A DNA stretch of 64,000 bases from Echinococcus granulosus (GCF_000524195.1 NW_020170405.1:887566-951565), one strand, 5' to 3'. Positions 22,539 to 35,331 are shown, counted from the stretch's first letter. Notes: generated by a model not told the origin, from the letters alone. Made by a program: numbers and translations.

Positions 22539-25500
22539 AAATAGCTCGGATATGAACTGCTTAAAATGATCATCTAGCGTATTTTTTATATGGAGTTCTG
22601 TTAAAAATGGCCTAGATTTAAGATCAGAGGTTATTAGCTCACTCCTCGAATCAGAGCTTAGAATTGTAACAGTTTTGTTACATGGAGGACGATGGGTACC
22701 TATTTATGAAAGTGACTGAGTTCATCAAATGCGAATTCTGACGCGGAGTGTATTGAATTTACTTCAAAGGTATACACGAACTTGAAGCCCCATTGGACCC
22801 TAGGATTGAATTTGCGATCTTCTACATTCAATTCCCACTGTACTGTTAAAAAATAAAAGAGGCCATTATCTTATGTTATCAAAGTTGTGTTTATTTTAAA
22901 ACTTGAAAGAGGTATACGTCCCAGTATCGCAAACATGTGTCTACCCCCAATTTCAGGAAATGCGAATCATTGCAGAGCCTGTGCACTCAGAACCGCCTTC
23001 GATTACAGCAGCACTGATTAAACGACTCCAGTATACGCATTTCTCACCTGAAACTGAGCCCTAGCTGGGCTCGATAAAAGACGTGATTCACGATGCCTCT
23101 GCTCTGTTAGCAGACAAACTTACATCGAGAGCAGAAGGGTTTAACCCTTGTGGGAGTGGTGTTATTCACATCCCATCATCACGATGACCTCCCCACAGCA
23201 ACTTCCCCTTACAGTTACGATTAGCAAAGCCCACAATGTCAAAAAACATTTGTAGCTACGTAGTTTAAACACAAATTGGTTCCGAGCATTACATCTAGCC
23301 AGAGTAGATTTTGAATTCTCGCAAAATTATTCTTGTAAATAAGAGGAAACTTTTTCATGCCGGAGGCATGAATGTGGGGGTAAAGGGTACTGAGGCCTGA
23401 TTGTGCACTGCAATCCTAATTTTAGCATTCATTATTGCGCTAGATGGATATATCACCTATCAGCCTGACACATGCAGTCACAAGCCCTCGTAATCATACA
23501 CATTACTACATAAATGACTCATTTAAACTGCTCTCGGGCAGAATGGATACTTTGAAGTTCGTCAAAAATATGCTATTTGTTTACAGCTTCAATAATCATT
23601 ACTGATGCTCTATGTCAATTAACGTGAAAATAAAAAAGCATTTGTTTCCATATCATAATTAAAAACATGTTTTGAATGGGACATATCCTGTTTTTTTTTT
23701 TAGGTTGTAAAGGAAATTTGCCATGAGTGCAGATGCTAAGATGCTAAGATCAACGTTTCTTCGCCTCCAACTGGCCCACGTGTTTGTATTTCATGTTAAA
23801 GCAAGGCAAAACTATCCACAGAAAATAAAGAAGCTCAGAAGGGATACAATCCATGCGGCTGCCTGAGTCAGCATCAAGTGCAGATTTGTTAAAGGTCATT
23901 TGACAGGAGAAAATGACTCCCCTCTAGGTCCACAAATGCATAGTTATTATAGAATCAAGATAGTCTCTTCCCCGATTTTTGTTCGAAATCCTACCCAGCT
24001 TTGGGTATAACCCTTTTTGAGTATAACCCTTCCCTTTTTTGATATGGGAAGGGACAAGAGTTTTAGACCAAATCACGTGATATTATAGAATATATAGGCA
24101 TAACTTCAATCATTAATTTAGTATTGAACTAGTTATTGAACTCCTAGTAGCGATAAAATGGATTGAATCGTGAGAATACAGAAAAAAAAGTGATTTAAGA
24201 TGGGGAACGATTTACTAACACAAAATGGTACGTTCGAACACTGAGTATTTCTAACAACCACATGTGGTGGTGCGAAAGTTGACCTAGGTTAGTATATTCC
24301 TGTGAAAATCAACATGTATTACAAAATGTATAGTAATAATGATGTGGAGTTTGTGGTTGAGTGCATCCCTATGGCTTTCAGAGCAGGCATTTCTCTTGGT
24401 GCTATATTTATGCGCTCAATTCATTTGGAGTGCTGTCAAGCTGTATAGGTATGCAGAAAGGAAGGGCTTTTCAAATTGCGTCTTATAGATGCCCACCTGT
24501 GGATCCCCTTCTGTGTTCGAGCTCTACAAGACAATAAGCATAATGTTTGTGAAATAGCTGATAGTGCATAACGGTGGCTGTTACTAAGCTACCGGTTTCA
24601 GAAAAAAATTAGCTTTTTGCAATTTGTGCAGTTATTTGACCAGCCTTTATTGGAAAGATCTTCAGGCAAGTAATTGCCTTGCAATCATCGCCGTTGCCAC
24701 TTACAAAATGAGATCAAAGCGGTGCTTTTGTCACACTAAGTAATTATCTACCCCTCCTAATCGGCTACGTTTACTGAGGCATTAATATCTATAGCTCTAA
24801 TGCTTGGGCGTATTTTGTATATTCATTATTCCCCTTAATTGGCTTAAGTGGAATGACACGATCACTTTGAAGACGATACTGGTTTGACTAGCACTTACCT
24901 TCCCGTTACACTAAGTTGTAAATCACCGTATTATACGTCACACATTCCATTAGGTGTGATATGGTAGGTACGATGTACATGAATGTCATAATACAGTTTC
25001 TCTGTCTTTCATGTGCGAGTTCCTTGATTAATGACATCTCTAGGCGGTTGATACATGTATTGGAGCTAGAGCTCATCGTACCATGATGATGAATGAAATG
25101 AGCTTAATAGAATAGACCTTAGTAGGACTAATAGTCGGAAGCGTGTCCAGTCGCTCCATCCGCTTAACTGCTTTGCAGGATTATGTAGCATTAAGACAAT
25201 AGCGGGAGTCAATGTCACTAGGTACTGACTTCCACGGGAAAAAATAATGCAGAATTTCATTTAAACTCTTGCATAACATTGCGATTCTGGCCGGTTGTAC
25301 TTATTAGGACTCACTCCAACAACGTCACTGCTTTGTGTCTGTAAAAAATTCTGTACGGCATAGCAACGCAGGTGACCACTTACCCACACCACATGGCACC
25401 TTGACATTTGACATCCTCTGCACGTAGGCACTGTACGTGACATTTGAAGATGCTGGCTATACTTTAATCACAATACTTTTATTGCTCTAATGTGTCAAAT

Positions 25501-27208
25501 GACTACGTAATTTGTATTCTGATTAATTATGCCTTAATCAAATAGGATTTTTATGGACATGTTTGACATAATCGCTGCTGGGGTCCCAGGGAGGCGTCAA
25601 CCATCACATTTAAAATGGTTTATTCTTCTAAAATGAAACCAGTTTCGAGCAGCTCTCTTCACTCATTTTAATTGCTATTCAAAAACTTAAAAAGTAAGTA
25701 TGCTCCCAGCAAGAACTTCCTTAGCCTTTTCTATTTTTTCAAACTTAATAAATGTGTCAGCGATATGATTTTTTTTAGCCAGGTAGCATGAAGTATTAAA
25801 GGATGCACATAGCACGTCTGTGAGGCAAGGCCACGTATACGACAATCCAGACGTCGCACATATGCGGCGTCACTAGCAAAGTCGGCTATAATCGGTTGAA
25901 TTCATCAATTCCGATGTGTTAACATAGTTTAGTATCCAACTGCGTATTACTCCTTTGGAGTTACGATACATTGTCTTCATTCTATTCGATCAGAATAGTT
26001 TGCTTTCTATGAATTTTAAAAGTGGGGGCAAATGTCGTAGCTGATGAATCAATACAGATGCATTAGAAGTTGAAAACCAAATTTGTGTTTTCAAACCTCG
26101 TAAGAGACACCACAAAAAAATTAAATAAGACAAGTTCGCGGTGTTCCACCATCCGCCTGCCCACCATCCATTTGCAAGATTCAGGTTATTCAGCATTTAA
26201 AGTCTCCAGACTTTCGTACATAGATTGTGTTGACTCCAAACTTTAAGTGTTTCGACTATTTGCAATCACCATTCCATGGCAGCATGGGGTTCTATGGGCA
26301 CGACGCGTGTCGGTCAGAATCGGTGTCTGGAAGTAAGGAAACGGTTTCACTGTTCAACTGATCCCCGAAATATCATACCTACAGTTAGGACAAGTTGCAC
26401 AATTCCATTTTGTCTTCCACCGTCATGGGATTATACAGCGTTTGCGATATCCTTGCCACAACAAGCCAATGACAGTCTAAGGTTAACCAATTACCTATTC
26501 TTAGATAACTTGGGCCGCCTCTTTACCGGAAACAAATGACATTTTTGGTAGATCTTATAATTCTGCTTTTAATTTAAAAGTCTTTTCGATGCTGTAACAA
26601 CTATTACCACGTAAGGGTTCTCTTTACTAATCGCCTTGTCCAGTCTGCATAAAAACATTTGGGAAACTGTTTTTAATCGTACCAATAGTGAGAAGTCAAA
26701 AAGAAATCCTTCTAATCTCCGTGAACTAACCGTTTTCTGTAGGGTAGTTGATAATTTACCAATTTTTTGCCTTGATCCCTTTAAATTTTCTACATCATAT
26801 TTGTTACTAAGTTTGTCAATCACTCAGCAATTATGCCCTTCCAAAAACGGTTCTACAAGTAGGAATCGGAGTAGCCATTTTCTGTTCTGAATTTGTAAGC
26901 TCGGTTCAATCAAATATGATGGAATGATCCACCTGATTACAACACGAAACTTAACGGTTTTAACACCTTAAAAGTGACGCGCTTTAAAAAAGAATTTTTC
27001 TTCATTGTTTGGGTATCCGGTCCATCGAATGTGATTGGTTTCATAGTGTTATAAAATCCCCTCTTACTTCCAATTTTATCAGCTTTTCCCGTGGCTCAAC
27101 TCTACCTTCAAGACGATTCCATTAACACGATGAAATCAGAAGTTCTTGGGAGAGGTTGGTTTTGTGTAAAGAGTCCTTAGAAGGCGGTTTAGTGAAGTAT
27201 CCGTCGGT
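22539..27208. other. Long intergenic stretch, nothing recognised
   Basis: About 4.7 kb of AT-rich sequence. It contains a T homopolymer near 23691-23701 and a short ATGCTAAG-type duplication near 23735. Open frames (for example 26276-26539 and 26569-26823) are short, overlap on opposite strands and resemble no family. No repeat copy, RNA gene or exon can be supported. Confidence 0.45.
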
Positions 27209-27214
27209 TTTATT
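27209..27214 (-). terminator. Polyadenylation signal (AATAAA on minus strand) for the MDM1-like gene
   Basis: TTTATT on the plus strand reads AATAAA on the minus strand, about 60 bases beyond the MDM1-like stop codon. Confidence 0.5.
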
Positions 27215-27272
27215 GTGTAGGAGGTGTCTGGTTAAAAAAAGTGGCAACAAATACCAGTAATAAATGCATACT

Positions 27273-28685
27273 CTAATTGCGACAGGCCGAAATTAGCAGC
27301 TTGTTGCGGCGACTCAGGGCGCGATCATAGGTGTGTTCTGCTAAACTGCGACTAGAACTAATGGGACCTGGTGAAATGCGAGCGAGTGGCGGAGAAAGAC
27401 AGTGGATGGACTGTCGCACCAGCGGCGGTGGAATACTTGTCTCTTCTGCTCGGGTTTGGGAAATCAAAAAATTTCCACCCCTGTTGCATATGTGGTGTTC
27501 TGGCGTACAAGTTAGATCATCCATTTTCTCCAAAGACAAAACTTTTACTTTTGGTTCTCCAGTCTTCAATGGTTGATGGGAATACTTACTTGGCTCATAT
27601 CTTGCCGTTGGTGATGATACAGAATATTTAAATGGCAAGTGAAGTGATTGGCGCGGCAATTTAAAAAGACTATCTGACAGACTTGTGTCCAAACGACTTC
27701 TTGTGGGAGGTATCTTGTATTCCTTTAGCCGTTTCGCTCTCAATGCAGGATCCAGTCCGACTATTTCTGATCGTGATGAGCTCGGAGGATCCCACAAATT
27801 TACATTGGCCGACTCAAGTTGATTGAAATATTTTCGTGAGAAATGACAGCCCTCCACTTGTTGTTGATTCTGTTTGGCCTCATCATTGTGGAGTTTTACA
27901 ACACTTGTATAATCGGAGAGATTCTTGTAATTTGCTTGATATTCTGATTGCAGCCGCCTACGATGTGGCTTGAGTTTTGAGTCATCTTGTTTACTTTGGG
28001 GAGCTTGAACAGATTCTTTAGTTCGCAAGGGAGACGATGAAACGTAGGTAGGCCGTTTTTCTGGCTCGGACTTTGTCTGCATATTCTCAGATATCTCTTT
28101 CCTCTTCGTATCAGCTTGATTTTTTGCTGAGTGCGGTCTATTTTGGCCATAAATATAAGCAGGTGGTGGACTAAAGGATCGTTGATACTCTGATCTTTTG
28201 GGGGGAGTTGGTTGTGGTGAGTCAAGTGGAATATCTAACTTTAACTCTGGCCAACTCTCAATTGTTTTTTTTCCTTTCGATCGAGTACGAGGCTTTAAAT
28301 GATGCTTTTTATGGTTCTGCTTTACGGGTTTTTTGACCTCTACCAATCTGTCTGACTTTGGCCTTTGAGGTGATCGCACTTGTGCATCCGTTGGCGATAA
28401 GTTTTGCCTTTGTCGAGGTGCGGATTTTGAACGCTTATAGAGGATATTTGGGTAAGCAATTTGCGAATGACTTTGACCATGAATAACGAAAAAAGGGTCT
28501 TCTGCAGTTTCTTTAGCCTGAGACTCGGGACCCCACAACTTGTATGAATCGCTTTGTTCAAAATGACGTTTATGTTGAAAGTGTGGTTCTAACTTTTGCT
28601 TTGCGCCACTAGTACGCTCCATTGGAGCGGCATTTAGCCAAGTCTTTTCCCAATTGTAAGCATTGTCATACTCGGTCATTTCATA
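27273..28685 (-). CDS. MDM1: MDM1-like nuclear/centriolar microtubule-binding protein
   Basis: A single long exon. The preferred start is the ATG at 28679, giving 468 residues; the frame is open upstream, but a splice acceptor TTGCAG directly precedes it, so the leader is probably on another exon. MDM1 proteins carry repeated S-E-Y-x-x-x-F/Y motifs that bind microtubules, and in vertebrates they restrain centriole duplication. Here TEYDNAYNW (residues 2-10), SEYQRSF (about 163-169) and SEYQANYK (about 245-252) match that repeat. VEGCHFSRKYFNQL (about 275-288) followed by WDPPSSSRSE parallels the most conserved block of vertebrate MDM1 (GTHFSRDHLNQI, then W-D and SSE). The rest is basic, Ser/Pro/Lys-rich and probably disordered. 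Vertebrate MDM1 is longer (about 714 residues). The family call rests on these four blocks in the right order. Confidence 0.8.
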   Translation of the reverse strand, partial: YEMTEYDNAYNWEKTWLNAAPMERTSGAKQKLEPHFQHKRHFEQSDSYKLWGPESQAKETAEDPFFVIHGQSHSQIAYPNILYKRSKSAPRQRQNLSPTDAQVRSPQRPKSDRLVEVKKPVKQNHKKHHLKPRTRSKGKKTIESWPELKLDIPLDSPQPTPPKRSEYQRSFSPPPAYIYGQNRPHSAKNQADTKRKEISENMQTKSEPEKRPTYVSSSPLRTKESVQAPQSKQDDSKLKPHRRRLQSEYQANYKNLSDYTSVVKLHNDEAKQNQQQVEGCHFSRKYFNQLESANVNLWDPPSSSRSEIVGLDPALRAKRLKEYKIPPTRSRLDTSLSDSLFKLPRQSLHLPFKYSVSSPTARYEPSKYSHQPLKTGEPKVKVLSLEKMDDLTCTPEHHICNRGGNFLISQTRAEETSIPPPLVRQSIHCLSPPLARISPGPISSSRSLAEHTYDRALSRRNKLLISACRN

Positions 28686-29854
28686 CTGCAATCCTAAACA
28701 ATAGTGCACTGGGTCAATTTTATGCAGAAGTAGTTGGATAGCACACAGTAAGTAGAAAATAGAGAAGTAAAGAATGAATGGCACTTTATTTTATTTCATA
28801 AAGAGAATAAAGGTCATTTTTGCAATCTTTTAACAATGCAGCTACAAACGGTTCTAAGTATTAGTATGTGTACAAGCAAAGTTACTAAACTACTAATAAT
28901 GTATAATAAGAAACCAAAAATCGTCGCAAATACAAAGTCCGTAGAGTTGTAAAAAACGAACCAAAAATTTTGCTGCATCATTGAAATCATGCATAGTAAT
29001 CAAACTAATTCTACTTCGCTACTACACAGAATGCTTATTTATGCATGATGTGATTGTTAGTATCTGTGGCATTTGATCAAGTAAAAAGGCAAGTCATGTA
29101 ATGGATTTCACTAATGGGATTATAAAAATAATTGGACCAAAAAGCATAAAGACGCTTAGCAAAAAATCAACTTTGAAGCGCAAAAAATTACAACGATGTT
29201 TAAAAGTGTCAAAAAATGTAAAAAGACACCGCTATTTAATCCCCACATTAGTCATGAATAAATAGTCAGGTGTGATACGATGTATATCTATCAAACTTTT
29301 AAGTGCCTTGTCGATGCCAACAGACTTTAAGTTAGTTCTAGTAAGCAGGTGTGATTTTGCTCTAAAAATAGTTTGCGAAAACTGGTAAATCACAAAATAC
29401 CCTTTCAAAATGGTCATAACGCCGATGTAAATAAAAGAAGCCAATAAAAACGAAAACGGCCATCCAAATAAAGTCCTTCAAGGTCACTGATGCATTAGAA
29501 TTATTGTGTATTATGTAGCATAAAGCAATGACTCACTGTTAATAAATTACAACTTTTTAAAGAGTTATAGGTTGTACTAATTCTGATGCCTGCTTCAAAG
29601 GTTTACTAAATAAACGGATCGAAATCTCGCACTACCCTAGGCATGAGATTATTTTAATTAGTCCTTACTAAGAAAGCGTATTATGCTACATCTTTATTTG
29701 TAGCCTTTTTGGCTGTTGCTAAAAAATTTTTAATAGTATGTTTAAATTTGCCCTAGGCTTGCTAGCAGAGGGGCAGAGGTGGTGCCCTTAAATTCGTGTG
29801 CGCTGTACATTTCTTCTGCAACATGCCTTGTACATCGCAATAATACTTGGAATA
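28686..29854. other. Spacer between divergent MDM1-like and MTA genes
   Basis: About 1.2 kb separating the 5' end of the minus-strand MDM1-like gene from the plus-strand MTA start. The two genes are head-to-head, so this interval probably holds both promoters and any 5' untranslated exon of the MDM1-like gene. It is AT-rich with no GC island and no clear CCAAT or TATA box I would defend. Confidence 0.35.
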
Positions 29855-32849
29855 ATGACGTCAAACAACATATATAGAGTTGGAGGTGTGTGTGTTATTC
29901 ACGTGTGTAAAAGTATTCGGGCTTTTCGTGAGTGTTTAATTATCATTTTACGCGATGACTCGTGGCACATGGGGGACCTCGTTAGTTTTACTCATTGTTT
30001 TTAACAATATGAGCATTATTACTATCCTATCTGACTTTGCCGTGATATAGTGATATAGTGATATAGTTCGTCTTCGACGACACTCTTAACCAGCTCCGAG
30101 AAAGTGATTCTTTTAATTTTAGATTGCGTTTATTTTGAGGAATCTGCTTCTGCCCCCTACCAAATAAGACGAATCGAAGAACTTGATAAAGCCAGTGGAA
30201 ACGAGGTGGATGTAAAAGTAAAGTGCTTCTATCGTCGGCGTGATCTCCCTTCTGATCTTAGTGATCTTCATCCACGTTTGTTGCTCATTGTACATTACCC
30301 TCACTTTTGTAGAAAATTTTCTAGTTGATGGGCTGTCGGATTCTCAGATCCATCAACTGAGCCAACGAGAGTTATTTGCTTCCCAGCACATTGAAATTCT
30401 CCAGGCTACGCACATTCGAGGAAAGTGTAGCGTGAACATGCGGGACGGCATTGTGGAAGAAAACGTACAGTCTTTGCTAGACAGGGAAGACACGTTCTTT
30501 TACCAACTGTCCTATGATCCTGTGAAGAAAACTCTACAAGCTGAGAAAGGGTGCATCCGCGTTGGAAGTGATTTCCAGGCCACTATCCCCGATCTTATTG
30601 GTAAATAGATATGCTATTTATTCCATGCCCAAGTTTATAGCTTGCTTGTTTTTTTTCTAAAGAATCGGCTATTTGTTTTGATTTAAATTTACCAAGTCTT
30701 TGACGCATTCGCATGATTGAGGTTGCCTTCCTATCCCTTTTTCTCAAGATTGTAACCAAATTAATGCCAATCACAAGGAACACGAATGGGAAACTCGATT
30801 GTGGTCACCCCCATCGTCGTCTATCCTTTCTTCTTCTGATATCGACGCGTATCTTACGATGTGCAAGTCCCTGGCCACGTTGGCCCGTGCCAACTACGCA
30901 CCCTCGTCCCTACGCCACCCCAGTCTCACCTCTTCTGCCGCCTGTGCCTCTCGCGATACTACTCACCAGCTGGCCATGGACACTTTGCAAGAGGCTGGAC
31001 ACTCCATTCCGAAAGCTCTAAAAGTTCTCGCTCCCCCAGATCAGGCTCCCATTCTACGGCTAGATGAAATGGAGAAATGGTCCATCACTGAGGGTAACCT
31101 CTTTCAACAGGGGCTTCAGAAATTCGACAAATCTTTTCGCGAAATCCAGAAAGCCATGCTACCTTGGAAGTCTCTTGAGGTGTGTTCTTTATTCCCTTCC
31201 AAGAATTTAAGGCTATCGGTTTTACTTTAGATCGAATTCACCTTTTCGGTCATTTATGTTGTTGGTGATTCTGTATTCTATAAAATTACTATTCAATCTG
31301 GCAGTTTGCTTCAGTTTGCGTAGGGTCACTAGTGCATTATTTGGTCTTCAGAGTCTGGTTGACTTCTACTACATGTGGAAGACGACGGATCACTACTTAC
31401 AGCAGAAACGAGCCAAGGGCATTGATGAGTCGGAGCGTCGATTGAAGCAGATTTACATTAGCAATTACATTAAACCCAATCAGTCTGTACTGTATCCTGT
31501 CGGTCGCGCTGAGGCTCCCACCACATGCGAGGGCTGTGAGGTCAGCACAACTACCCAATGGTACGCTCTTGGTGCCTCACCGAACGTCCTCAAGGTCTGC
31601 TCTAACTGTTGGTCCTATTGGAAGCGCTACGGTGATCTCAAGCACATTTCCGTCTTTGGTGGGTGGATCCCGCGCTTCCGGCCTCTCCTAATCCTTCCCT
31701 CAATTTTCTGCCTACATTGATGTCTTTCTCCACAGATAAGTTGGGCCCACTGACCATGGTGTACAAGTGTCCACTACAAACTTGCGATGAGGAGTTCGAT
31801 GAGAAAATTAACTTGGTTCTCCACTTGGACACCAGGCACCCGCAGTACGGCAGTGCTTGTGCTAACCAGGTCCAGCCGACACCCTCCACTCGCATTATCA
31901 AATGCCCCACCGTCAGTCGCAACGCCAATTTCTTCTTCCTCGCTTCCTCGAACCTGCGCTTCTCGCGTCGAATGGAGACAGGGTGGCAATGTCGGCAGCG
32001 CGCCCGGCGGCCCTTCAAGCCCATCATGCTGGAGATGGCAGTGTTGAAGGCCCTGCTGGTCTCACGCCTCACCGCCCACCCCGATCTCCTCTCACGGCTC
32101 GCAGCTGTTGTCTACGAGCAGAAACCGAAACCTTCGAAAGAGGCAGCTGCTGAGCGTTTGCTCTCCTTCGTCGGGAAACTTACACCTTTTGATGAGGTCG
32201 AATTCGCTATTAGGTCAGCTAATGTTAGGCTTTTCTTTTACTCACTTCACCGAGTTCTATTCTTTGACAGTTTTGTTTTTGTTTCAGTAACAGAGGTGGG
32301 TTCAATTGCTCCCCATTTTTCCCCAAAAATCAATCGTCTTCGGGTATGCTGCCAGTTAATTGCCTTGCATGAATGCTTGATTGAGTTTCTTTCCACCATC
32401 ATTAAGAATCTGCTTTATTCCTTTTGCTACTACTGAATACAATAATAAATAAATCGTTTCATAGTCGGGAGCTAACACGTCTTCAAGTGAGTGCGCGCTA
32501 TTAAAAATGCCATTATAAAAAACAATTAGTCCATTGCTAGGTTGACTTATTTATTCACTTTGCGTAGGCGTTGCTTGGATTACTGACACTGGCTCTTACC
32601 GTTGCATAGCACTCACTTTTTAGTGCTAAGTTTTTTTTTGTTTTAGATCCTCCAAGCTTCGCAGTAGCAAATTACTCAAATTGTTCTCCTGCAACATTAG
32701 TCGCAATCGATGGAAAAAGTGATGCCAACCTCCTTCCCTCTAATTCCACCCCCAGTATTTCTGTTCCCGCAGCAAACTCCAGAGCCGAAACTCTAATGTT
32801 TCACGCGACCAAAAATCTGAAGTACGGTTTACTTGCAAATTTTAAGTAG
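29855..32849 (+). CDS. MTA: Metastasis-associated (MTA) NuRD-complex subunit, 8 exons
   Basis: Exons: 29855-29885, 30123-30275, 30313-30600, 30749-31179, 31352-31658, 31736-32213, 32288-32343 and 32647-32849. Every phase closes, giving 648 residues. MTA proteins scaffold the NuRD chromatin complex, binding HDAC1/2 through ELM2-SANT and RBBP4/7 through C-terminal basic motifs. Seen here: N-terminal BAH segment (NIYRVGDCVYFE, NPY-type [25 protein letters not shown]), [13 protein letters not shown]2 from about residue 140 ([15 protein letters not shown]), SANT about 262-325 ([23 protein letters not shown]), GATA-type finger C360/C363/C384/C387, a C2H2 finger (C415, C420, H433, H438), and an RBBP-binding-like [10 protein letters not shown] second ATG at 29798 is in frame, but the family N-terminus (MAANMYRVGDY in human) supports 29855. 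The BAH is shorter than in vertebrates. Confidence 0.95.
30043..30066. repeat. Three exact tandem copies of TGATATAG
   Basis: An 8-base unit repeated three times without error in MTA intron 1, close to the exon 2 acceptor. A minor microsatellite. Confidence 0.85.
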
Positions 32850-34712
32850 CATTGTGTTCGCCCGAACCACATACGTATGCCCCCTCACCATTGTAGAAGA
32901 AAACGCCGAGAAATGATTTCTTCCAAGGATTTGCACCGGCTTTGTCGTCGACCTTGGTCAAGTGAAGTTCTCACCAATGATTTGAATTCAAAGCCAAATG
33001 GAAATAATGCAAAAAATCCGTAGTATCAACATTATTCGGCATTTCTGACCAGTTCCTTCTCCTCCGCATCAAATACGCATTTGTAAATTACGGCTGCTGA
33101 ATGGTGTCAGTAGATTCTCGTCCGCGAACCGCAACACCAAACGTTTTGTCGCACACCCACTATACACTGCCTCATTTTCTCCTGAGTGTACCTGTGTCTC
33201 CTTTTTTATCAGCAAAAAACGTGTATGGTAGGTTCTTACAGTGTTCCTCTTCCACTTCTTTTGGACTAACCCGTCGAAACTTGTTTATCTAACCCCGTTG
33301 GCATAAATGTGACGTGTTCATTATTAGTTTATGGTAATTGGTTGTGCTAAATCGTGCTGCAAGTAGGTTACTTGAACTTAAAACGATGATATGCACTGGG
33401 TGTGTTTTTGGTCTCAGGACCGTTGCACTTTTTAAGATTTTGACCCAGAGCTTAGTTGATTGTAGCGATAGATTGTGACTGATGGCATTTTAGGGCAATA
33501 AGTCATCAGGACCATGATGATTGGCATTCTTCTGAGGCGGTGGTAGAAACATGGTGACTAACTTGAGAGGGTTTTTAAGCTATTACATTCGATAACTCAT
33601 AGGGCTCAAGCCGTAAATTTGAGCCAGCTTGCGGTGCCAGTGGCGTAGCTTAGTGAGCACCAGGTTAAAACCACCATCAATTCTAAAGTGTGGTAGAGTG
33701 ATCGCAGTGTCGGGAAGGTTTCTTTACTTTCCGCCTCCGGTGTGAAGGATTAGGTTGAGTTTGCACGCAGCATAGGTTTTTGTGATTCACACATGGAAAT
33801 TCGCAATGCTACAGAGGGTCACATCTGTGTTCGCTCTTGTACGATTGTTTTGATGCTAGCTCAATAGGCAAAGCGAGAATGACGTGTGTTTTCTCACTGT
33901 GTTGCTTTTAGGTATCAACCTATACGTATGATCTCTCGTTTTAATGTACTGTTCATTTTTTCCAAATTTACGTTGGTGCTTTGTTTCCCCGGCCACTTTG
34001 TTAAGTTTCGTAAAGGCATTTTTTTTGCTGGATGGGACGAGTTGCAAATAAATCAAGTATTTCATTTTAAATGGCCGGTGACTGCAAGCCGGGTTCCTGT
34101 TACTATCTGGCTGACCTCAAAACTATTGTTTGCACAAAATCGGCTTTGTGGACGAAACACGGCATGGCGTTTGCTGTGGTGTCGAAATTGGACAATCTCT
34201 GCTTGCTTATCATAATATTAAGTGCCTTAAAAGGGTGCGTCTCCAATTCGTCGTGGAAAAGCTGATAGTAAGAATTCAAGTCCCTCATCCAATTTCCATT
34301 TACTTACACGAAATTCGACCACAAGAGCATCGTCATAGGAATTAATCTCGTTTTTAATAGCAAAACTCGTTTTAAATATATTCTTCCGTATAAGCACATT
34401 CTTAATTTCCGTAAAATGCGACGTGACACGTGATGCCACGGGGCAAGCTTGAATAAACTGTCAATTTGTGTGGATTGTGCCAGCACACAAGTAGTACTGT
34501 AGTGAAGTCGTGATTTCGTTTTATATTTTGTATTTCTAAAAACAGCCTGCTTATCCCTCTCGTATTCCTCAATTTGTCATTCGCCATATATCACAACCAC
34601 TGCTGAAATTTAGCGTCATACTCTAGAGGGAAGTGAATGGACGTCAGTTGAATCAGCCACCACGGTCAGTTGCGCCAACAAAGCCAGTCAAATGGTAGGA
34701 CCTAAGGTCGCG
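32850..34712. other. Intergenic stretch downstream of MTA, nothing recognised
   Basis: About 1.9 kb containing the MTA 3' untranslated region and then AT-rich DNA. Open frames near 33856-34500 overlap on both strands with family-less peptides. No exon supported. Confidence 0.4.
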
Positions 34713-34758
34713 GTGTGTGTGTGTGTGTATATGTGTGTATGTGTATGTGTATGTGTGA
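34713..34758. repeat. Imperfect (TG)n microsatellite
   Basis: A run of TG dinucleotides interrupted by TA units (TGTGTATATGTGTGTATGTG type), about 46 bases. A simple-sequence repeat that should be length-polymorphic. Confidence 0.85.
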
Positions 34759-35155
34759 ATACGTGAACCGGATTCAATATCGCATAAGAAATCCAAACGC
34801 CTTTTCTCTTACTTGGAAAAAATAAATTGCAATTCTGATAGCGCTTATCATTCGTCGATTTGTAACTCACAGTCAATTTTTATAAATCTCTCAAAGGCTT
34901 GCGGTAATCCTCCCTTTACGTTGTTATTTGTTGATAAATGCCAGTCACGAAAAAGAAAATTTAATCGAAGTAAAATTGCCAAGAGGGATCCTTAGCGTGG
35001 CAGTCAGATATCGTCTCAGTTGCACGCAAATTCATTGGCCGGTACAGTTGGTTTGTGGGCGTTCTTCTTACAGAACCAACAACGTCGTGAAGACCGACTT
35101 GGGAGGTTGACTAAGGGGAGCGCTGGGGACGACGCTCAAAAGGTGGTAGGGGGAC

Positions 35156-35331
35156 TGTTTTATGCGTTGATTGTGTGTTTAACTTGCGGTTTTGGTGACG
35201 GGCCACTTGGGGTGCCCGTCATTGCACCTCCAGAGAGCGTACTGGTCTCTGTACCATGCCGGTGTGTCGACAACACGTTTGGCTGGAGTATTATATCTTC
35301 TTTTGCCTTCAGAGAAGTTTCAAAAGCTACA
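35156..35331 (-). repeat. TG...CA short repeat, copy F
   Basis: On the minus strand it starts TGTAGCTTTTGAAACTTC, continues CTGAAGGCAAAAGAAGATAT, has ACCGGCATGGTACAGAGACC in the middle and AAAACCGCAAGTTAAAC toward the 3' end. It belongs with copies E, G and H. No clear target-site duplication. Confidence 0.65.

Noticed and set aside
30104..30328. Exon 2 of MTA continuing to the stop at 30328
   Set aside because: Reading through gives a non-homologous tail; removing the 37-base GT-AG intron restores the MTA reading frame exactly.
31638..32072. 144-residue minus-strand open frame
   Set aside because: Antisense shadow of MTA exon 6.
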